Assembly: GCA_950073955.1 (NCBI GenBank)
Contig: CATMRH010000058.1
Location: 1-7,868, forward strand
Direction: 5' to 3'
Origin: an uncultured archaeon
GTDB taxonomy: Archaea; Thermoproteota; Nitrososphaeria; Nitrososphaerales; Nitrosopumilaceae
Length of the DNA: 7,868 nucleotides
The notes beneath the pieces were generated by a model that was not told the origin of the DNA, did no database searches, and saw nothing but the letters and a program-made list of their open reading frames with translations. Both the position numbers and the translations under genes were made by a program. Shown one piece after another: positions 4,828-7,868 of the stretch; position 1 is the first letter of the stretch; each line of letters starts with the position of its first letter.

Positions 4828-5688
4828 TTGTCTCGTTATGAAACCCCAAAAATTAATATGAATATGGGTGTCGCCAAAGGAGTTATGATTGGCGTTATTG
4901 TACTAATTATAATTGGAGTAGTAGTAGCTTCTTCAGTACAAATTGTAGATGCAGGACACAGAGGTGTTTTACTACACTGGAACGCAGTTGATCTTACCGT
5001 TGCACCATTATCAGAAGGATTACACTTTGTAACACCATTTGCAGACTCTGTAGTACAAATGGAGATTAGAACATTGAAATTTGTAAAAACAACATCAGCT
5101 GCATCAAAAGACCTTCAGACTGTATCCACTGAAATTACAGTAAACTATCATCCTTCACCAAACTCAGTTAACATTCTATACCAAACAGTAGGATTAGACT
5201 ATGAAAATAGAATTATCACACCAACTGTAGAAGAAGTTGTAAAACAAGTCACTGCAAAATATAACGCAGAAGAATTAATCACAAAAAGACCATTAGTAAA
5301 GTCTGACTTTGAAGCAGATATCAGTTCTCGTCTAAATGAATTCAACATAATTACAGATACTGTATCAATTACTGACTTTCAGTTTTCAGCATTATTTGCT
5401 CAAGCCATTGAATCCAAAGTAGAGGCAGAGCAAAAGGCATTCAAAGCAGAAAATGATCTTAAAAGAATTGAAGTAGAGGCAAGACAACATGCAGCACAAG
5501 CAGAAGGTATTGCTCAAGCAAACATTGCTGAAGCAAGTGGAGAAGCCGAAGCAATTAGAATCATCAATAACGCACTTTCAACTAACCCACACTATCTAGA
5601 ATGGTTAAAGACACAACAATGGGATGGGAAATTACCATTGGTAGTTGGTGAAGGTGGAACACCATTCATAGCAATACCAACTCAATAA
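4828..5688 (+). CDS. Prohibitin-family SPFH-domain membrane protein
   Basis: Prohibitin-like proteins oligomerise into ring-shaped scaffolds on the membrane and often modulate membrane proteases. The 286 residues comprise a short N-terminus, one transmembrane helix (about 18-36), and the SPFH/PHB domain from about 37 to 195, starting VDAGHRGVLLHWNAV and including the conserved LSEGLHFVTPF stretch. A long Ala/Glu-rich coiled coil (about 190-245, with AEGIAQANIAEA) follows, then a C-terminal segment YLEWLKTQQWDGKLPLVVG characteristic of prohibitins. Length is normal for the family. The TTG at 4828 is chosen because the TATA-like box puts the start of transcription only a few bases upstream; ATG at 4858 is the alternative and would keep the membrane helix. 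No protease or NfeD gene adjoins it. It converges with the membrane-protein gene at 5707-6012. Confidence 0.94.
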   Translation: MSRYETPKINMNMGVAKGVMIGVIVLIIIGVVVASSVQIVDAGHRGVLLHWNAVDLTVAPLSEGLHFVTPFADSVVQMEIRTLKFVKTTSAASKDLQTVSTEITVNYHPSPNSVNILYQTVGLDYENRIITPTVEEVVKQVTAKYNAEELITKRPLVKSDFEADISSRLNEFNIITDTVSITDFQFSALFAQAIESKVEAEQKAFKAENDLKRIEVEARQHAAQAEGIAQANIAEASGEAEAIRIINNALSTNPHYLEWLKTQQWDGKLPLVVGEGGTPFIAIPTQ

Positions 5689-5706
5689 CTTAATTAAAAT
5701 TTTAGA

Positions 5707-6012
5707 CTAATTCTTTTTCTCAGTATCTGATTTGTCTCTCATTGAATCATACATTGAAAGAAATTGATCAGGTTCACGTTGTCTGTAACGTTTTTGGAGA
5801 AATAAGATCTCTTTATCTGAAATTTCTTTTCCTTTGAAAGCATGATATTCTTTTATGATTTGATATTGAGTTTTTTTAATATTAAATTCTCTAAGGGTGG
5901 CGTTAACGGATCTGTTACACAAAAAATCATTTAATAGAAAACGATATACCAAATAACCAGAGATTCCTAGAACAGCAACTAATGTTATGGGTATGATGTA
6001 ACCAATTACCAT
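5707..6012 (-). CDS. N-terminally anchored small membrane protein, unknown
   Basis: The 101-residue protein has one transmembrane helix at residues about 3-23, followed by a basic, charged soluble part (about 24-101) rich in Lys, Glu, Arg and Tyr that is probably helical and, by the positive-inside rule, cytoplasmic. A single Cys (32) lies just after the helix. The ATG at 6012 is backed by a good TATA-like box. The stop lies 18 bp from that of the prohibitin gene, in convergent orientation, so the two are not co-transcribed. No family is recognised. Confidence 0.65.
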   Translation of the reverse strand: MVIGYIIPITLVAVLGISGYLVYRFLLNDFLCNRSVNATLREFNIKKTQYQIIKEYHAFKGKEISDKEILFLQKRYRQREPDQFLSMYDSMRDKSDTEKKN

Positions 6013-6034
6013 ATTTTTTTACTGATTTACTTAG

Positions 6035-6043
6035 TATTATATT
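6035..6043 (-). promoter_or_regulatory. TATA-like box for the 5707-6012 gene
   Basis: Read on the minus strand the bases are aatataata, 23-31 bp upstream of the ATG at 6012, so the mRNA should have little or no leader. Confidence 0.5.
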
Positions 6044-6161
6044 GTATTTATTCTCAAAAACTTGTGGCTAGAATAATTCTTGGTATTTTTTACCCACAAA
6101 ATTAGACACAGCTAATTAGTTTGCTCTAATTTTCAAACCGTTTAAATGAATAATTTACAGT

Positions 6162-6344
6162 ATGACAAATATGAATCAAGATTCATGTAGAACATGTGGA
6201 GTAGCATTAGAAGTAAAGAAAAAATGTAACGTTTGTTCTCAAGCAAATCAATTCTTTTGTCACAACTGTGGATATGAGAGTGAAGAACAAATTCATTCTC
6301 AATGTATACTAATAAGCTGTAATCATGCCCTACTAGGTGCATAG
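6162..6344 (+). CDS. Small double zinc-ribbon protein (60 residues)
   Basis: Three CxxC knuckles (C9-x2-C12, C22-x2-C25, C33-x2-C36) are followed by C48 and C53, with H34, H45 and H55 nearby. Eight Cys in this arrangement can bind two zinc ions, as in DZR-type or cross-brace folds. No membrane or signal segment is present. Start: ATG at 6162 is the first, but a TATA-like tttaaatg (6141-6148) sits closer than usual to it and fits better with the in-frame ATG at 6171, so the protein may be three residues shorter. It is transcribed toward, and ends 63 bp before, the 6408-6641 gene. The function is unknown; a nucleic-acid or protein adaptor role is inference only. Confidence 0.78.
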   Translation: MTNMNQDSCRTCGVALEVKKKCNVCSQANQFFCHNCGYESEEQIHSQCILISCNHALLGA

Positions 6345-6362
6345 TTAATTATTCTAAATTCA

Positions 6363-6384
6363 TATAAAATTTGAAAATTTTATA
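6363..6384. promoter_or_regulatory. 22-bp palindrome over the promoter of the 6408 gene
   Basis: TATAAAATTT (6363-6372) and AAATTTTATA (6375-6384) form perfect 10-bp inverted arms with a GA spacer. Each arm contains a TATA-like sequence, one per strand, and the right arm overlaps tttataact (6378-6386), the TATA-like box 22-30 bp upstream of the ATG at 6408. It could be an operator, a two-way promoter, or a chance AT palindrome. Confidence 0.45.
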
Positions 6385-6407
6385 ACTAGTTTTTTAGAAA
6401 TCATTCT

Positions 6408-6641
6408 ATGACTGAGAAAACTGATATTTCTGAAGAAGATCTATTTGTGACTGAATTTCCAAAAAAGGGCTATAGCATTGTAGATTATCTTCAAGGAAGA
6501 GTACATTTTGCTTTACTTGATGAAATGAAGCTGATGACAAAGTCTGGAATGACACAATCACAAATCAAAGAAACAATCATAGCTAATGTGACTGAGATCA
6601 TAGATAACTTTGAACCCGAAAAAGAATCAAAAAGTCTTTGA
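6408..6641 (+). CDS. One-domain paralogue of the duplicated-domain protein
   Basis: The 77-residue product matches the repeated domain of the 767-1318 protein: LFVTEF at residues 12-17, then a GR-x-HFA segment at about 30-35, D-x3-x-MT, and a helical end rich in Ile and Asn. Identity outside these motifs is modest, so this is an older relation than the internal duplication at 767-1318. No Cys, signal peptide or membrane helix is present; it is a small cytoplasmic protein of unknown function. The ATG at 6408 fits the TATA-like box. The last 15 bp, including the stop codon and the codons just before it, overlap the 3' end of the convergent Cys/His peptide gene. Confidence 0.82.
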   Translation: MTEKTDISEEDLFVTEFPKKGYSIVDYLQGRVHFALLDEMKLMTKSGMTQSQIKETIIANVTEIIDNFEPEKESKSL

Positions 6642-6752
6642 TTTCATCATCCCTGATTCTGCCATGATGATTTTGTGGCATTTGCAATAACAGTTAGTAT
6701 GCGGCATATCGTTATCATTTCTGTACTTGCATTCTTTTGTGTGTTCTATCAT
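6627..6752 (-). CDS. 41-residue Cys/His-rich peptide with C-x-C-x-C-H motif
   Basis: The minus-strand ATG at 6752 opens 41 codons ending in TGA. Four Cys and three His are concentrated in the first 26 residues: H4, C8, H18, then C21-x-C23-x-C25 directly followed by H26. The same C-x-C-x-C-H cluster ends the 33-residue peptide at 3188-3289, although the surrounding sequence is different, which makes both more credible as real metal-binding mini-proteins. The C-terminal 15 residues are Met/Lys-rich. A TATA-like caatatt (about 6770-6777) lies 18-25 bp upstream. The gene ends within the 3' end of the convergent 6408-6641 gene and starts 27 bp after the stop of the 6780-7172 gene on the same strand. 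No family name is known to me. Confidence 0.6.
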   Translation of the reverse strand: MIEHTKECKYRNDNDMPHTNCYCKCHKIIMAESGMMKSKTF

Positions 6753-6779
6753 TGACAATTTTTAGAAACCAATATTGTA

Positions 6780-7172
6780 TTATGATAAAGTTGGATCACG
6801 GCTTAATATGTTTAGTATGTGTTCAACAATTTGTTTTTGACCTCCACCATGAAGATCTGTTCGTACTTGATCAGAACTCAAACTAACAAAAATTAGATTA
6901 TCTTCTCCAAGAGGAAAAGTCATTCTTGTTATCTTTTCAAATGCTGCTATAGCATATAATCCCCTTCCAATTTTTGGAGATAATTCTTTTCTTCCTTTCC
7001 ATGCAACTGCAGCTCTTTTGAGTGAGGCCTCAGTCTCTTCTTTAGATAGATAGTTTGTAATCCCCGGACGATGGTGTATAGCAAGTATCTTTCCTTCATT
7101 ATCCGAAATTATACTATGTCTGATGTTAGGGTCAGAGTTCATTATCCTCATTAAGAGATTCATAAAATCCAT
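6780..7172 (-). CDS. DUF6659-like small soluble protein
   Basis: The 130-residue protein looks like the thaumarchaeal DUF6659-type family, which I recall as small alpha/beta proteins with a SIISDNEGKILA-like strand-turn-strand start, a KIGRGLYAI-type middle and a TFPLGEDNLIFVSL strand near the end. Here these are at about residues 20-31, 67-75 and 85-98. The fold is reminiscent of roadblock/profilin-like domains, but I infer that only from the strand pattern. A signalling or sensory adaptor role would be usual for such a fold, yet is unproven. No Cys, signal or membrane segment is seen. ATG at 7172 is the first; the next in-frame ATG, three codons later, is possible. It is followed on the same strand by the 41-residue Cys peptide. 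Confidence 0.72.
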   Translation of the reverse strand: MDFMNLLMRIMNSDPNIRHSIISDNEGKILAIHHRPGITNYLSKEETEASLKRAAVAWKGRKELSPKIGRGLYAIAAFEKITRMTFPLGEDNLIFVSLSSDQVRTDLHGGGQKQIVEHILNILSRDPTLS

Positions 7173-7267
7173 CCTTTTTTCTAGAATTAGATATTACTTA
7201 AGGGATCCTCAAATTACTATTTACGAAAAACTTTTAGAATTATTTTTAATTCTCATCATTTCAAAAT

Positions 7268-7747
7268 TTAACTGCTTTGTGAATTTGCAGTTTTTTCGTA
7301 AAAAAATTCTTGTTTTTCCAATTTTTTTTCAGAAATAATTCTACATTTTCTCATAGGAACTAAACTAGAAATTTGCTCATACGTACTCAAATCTATCATA
7401 TCTTTAGCATAAGCAATCTGCAAGAGAGGTGGCCTTTCTTCAATCATTGGTTTTACTTGTTCATATCCACTACTTTGTCTCATCCCTGTTCTGAATAATC
7501 CAATCTGCTTGTTACTCTTTGATATCTGGGGATCTTGGTAACAACAAATTGCATACTCATCATCCTTTTTTTCAATAATTGTCAATCTTGTGAATTTCTC
7601 ACTCCAACTCTCTATTTCTTTAGCAATAGAGATGGCCTCTTCTTTATCCTCAAATACAGTTGTAACTACAAACCGCTCTTTTTCATATGCCCATAAAATT
7701 CCAAAGTCTCCGTGCCAATTAATTTCAAAGGACATACATTTCATCAA
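7268..7747 (-). CDS. Unknown soluble protein (159 residues)
   Basis: The protein begins with a strand-rich region (residues 6-35, with several Trp and Phe), a helix with EDKEEAISIAKEIESW (about 33-48), another strand pair ending in EYAICCYQD (about 64-72), and a longer tail (75-159) with helices and Lys/Glu-rich end. The first half resembles a small alpha/beta fold; three Cys (4, 68, 69) lie in it and a fourth at about 134. There is no signal peptide or membrane helix. ATGs at codons 1, 2 and 5 compete; the TATA-like box fits the first two. It lies 95 bp upstream of the DUF6659-like gene on the same strand and may or may not be co-transcribed. No family is recognised. Confidence 0.75.
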   Translation of the reverse strand: MMKCMSFEINWHGDFGILWAYEKERFVVTTVFEDKEEAISIAKEIESWSEKFTRLTIIEKKDDEYAICCYQDPQISKSNKQIGLFRTGMRQSSGYEQVKPMIEERPPLLQIAYAKDMIDLSTYEQISSLVPMRKCRIISEKKLEKQEFFYEKTANSQSS

Positions 7748-7771
7748 GGAATTATCAAATTAATGCTTTCG

Positions 7772-7795
7772 AATTTTTAGATTATTACTAATAAT
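7772..7795 (-). promoter_or_regulatory. TATA-like box and AT palindrome upstream of the 7268-7747 gene
   Basis: On the minus strand taaaaatt (7779-7772) lies 25-32 bp upstream of the ATG at 7747. Immediately upstream is a perfect palindrome with arms ATTATTA (7781-7787) and TAATAAT (7789-7795) around one base, at the position of the BRE. The remaining bases, to 7868, show no gene I can support. Confidence 0.4.
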
Positions 7796-7868
7796 ATGGA
7801 GATTTATTGTTTAGATTTTGTTATCTCAATTAAACAAATGTTTGAATATTCATGGTAATTTCTTTTAT

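Noticed and set aside
7123..7338. 71-codon plus-strand frame rich in Ile, Leu and Phe
   Set aside because: It is antisense to the ends of two minus-strand genes; the hydrophobic composition reflects AT-rich complement sequence.

Overview
The window looks like chromosomal DNA from a low-GC, free-living archaeon, most likely an ammonia-oxidising Thaumarchaeote (Nitrosopumilus/Nitrosarchaeum type). Arg is mostly AGA. Genes start at or a few bases downstream of the expected transcription start, with a TATA-like box about 23-35 bp upstream of the start codon and no Shine-Dalgarno sequence. TTG starts are frequent. Two proteins resemble families I know from that group: a CFI-box secreted protein and a DUF6659-like small protein. 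The lineage call is inference from these traits; there is no rRNA, tRNA or ammonia-oxidation gene here to prove it.

Layout, left to right. 1-110 (-) is the 5' end of a gene whose N-terminus is a perfect 15-bp tandem repeat. 289-525 (+) is a two-helix membrane protein, stop-to-stop with a 52-residue zinc ribbon at 526-684 (-). 767-1318 (+) encodes a protein made of two nearly identical copies of a 64-residue domain; a one-copy relative lies at 6408-6641. 1583-2743 and 2760-3074 (both -) are an exported CFI-box protein and a one-helix membrane protein. 3188-3289 (+) is a 33-residue Cys-rich peptide, followed by a family-5 uracil-DNA glycosylase (3382-4041) and two 66-residue Cys-rich proteins (4094-4294, 4346-4546). 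4547-4827 is a non-coding gap holding a candidate structured RNA with a hairpin plus T-tract. 4828-5688 is a prohibitin/SPFH protein, converging on a one-helix membrane protein at 5707-6012 (-). 6162-6344 (+) is a double zinc-ribbon protein, 6408-6641 (+) the one-domain paralogue, 6627-6752 (-) a 41-residue Cys/His peptide that overlaps its 3' end, 6780-7172 (-) a DUF6659-like protein and 7268-7747 (-) an unknown soluble protein.

The genes do not form one pathway. Most look individually transcribed; only 3074->1583 could be a two-gene operon. Only the uracil-DNA glycosylase and the prohibitin have a confident functional call. The most notable content is small: six Cys-rich proteins of 33-66 residues in under 8 kb (two of them share a C-x-C-x-C-H motif), an unnamed 64-residue domain present in three copies at two loci, the candidate ncRNA, and several inverted repeats placed on promoters.
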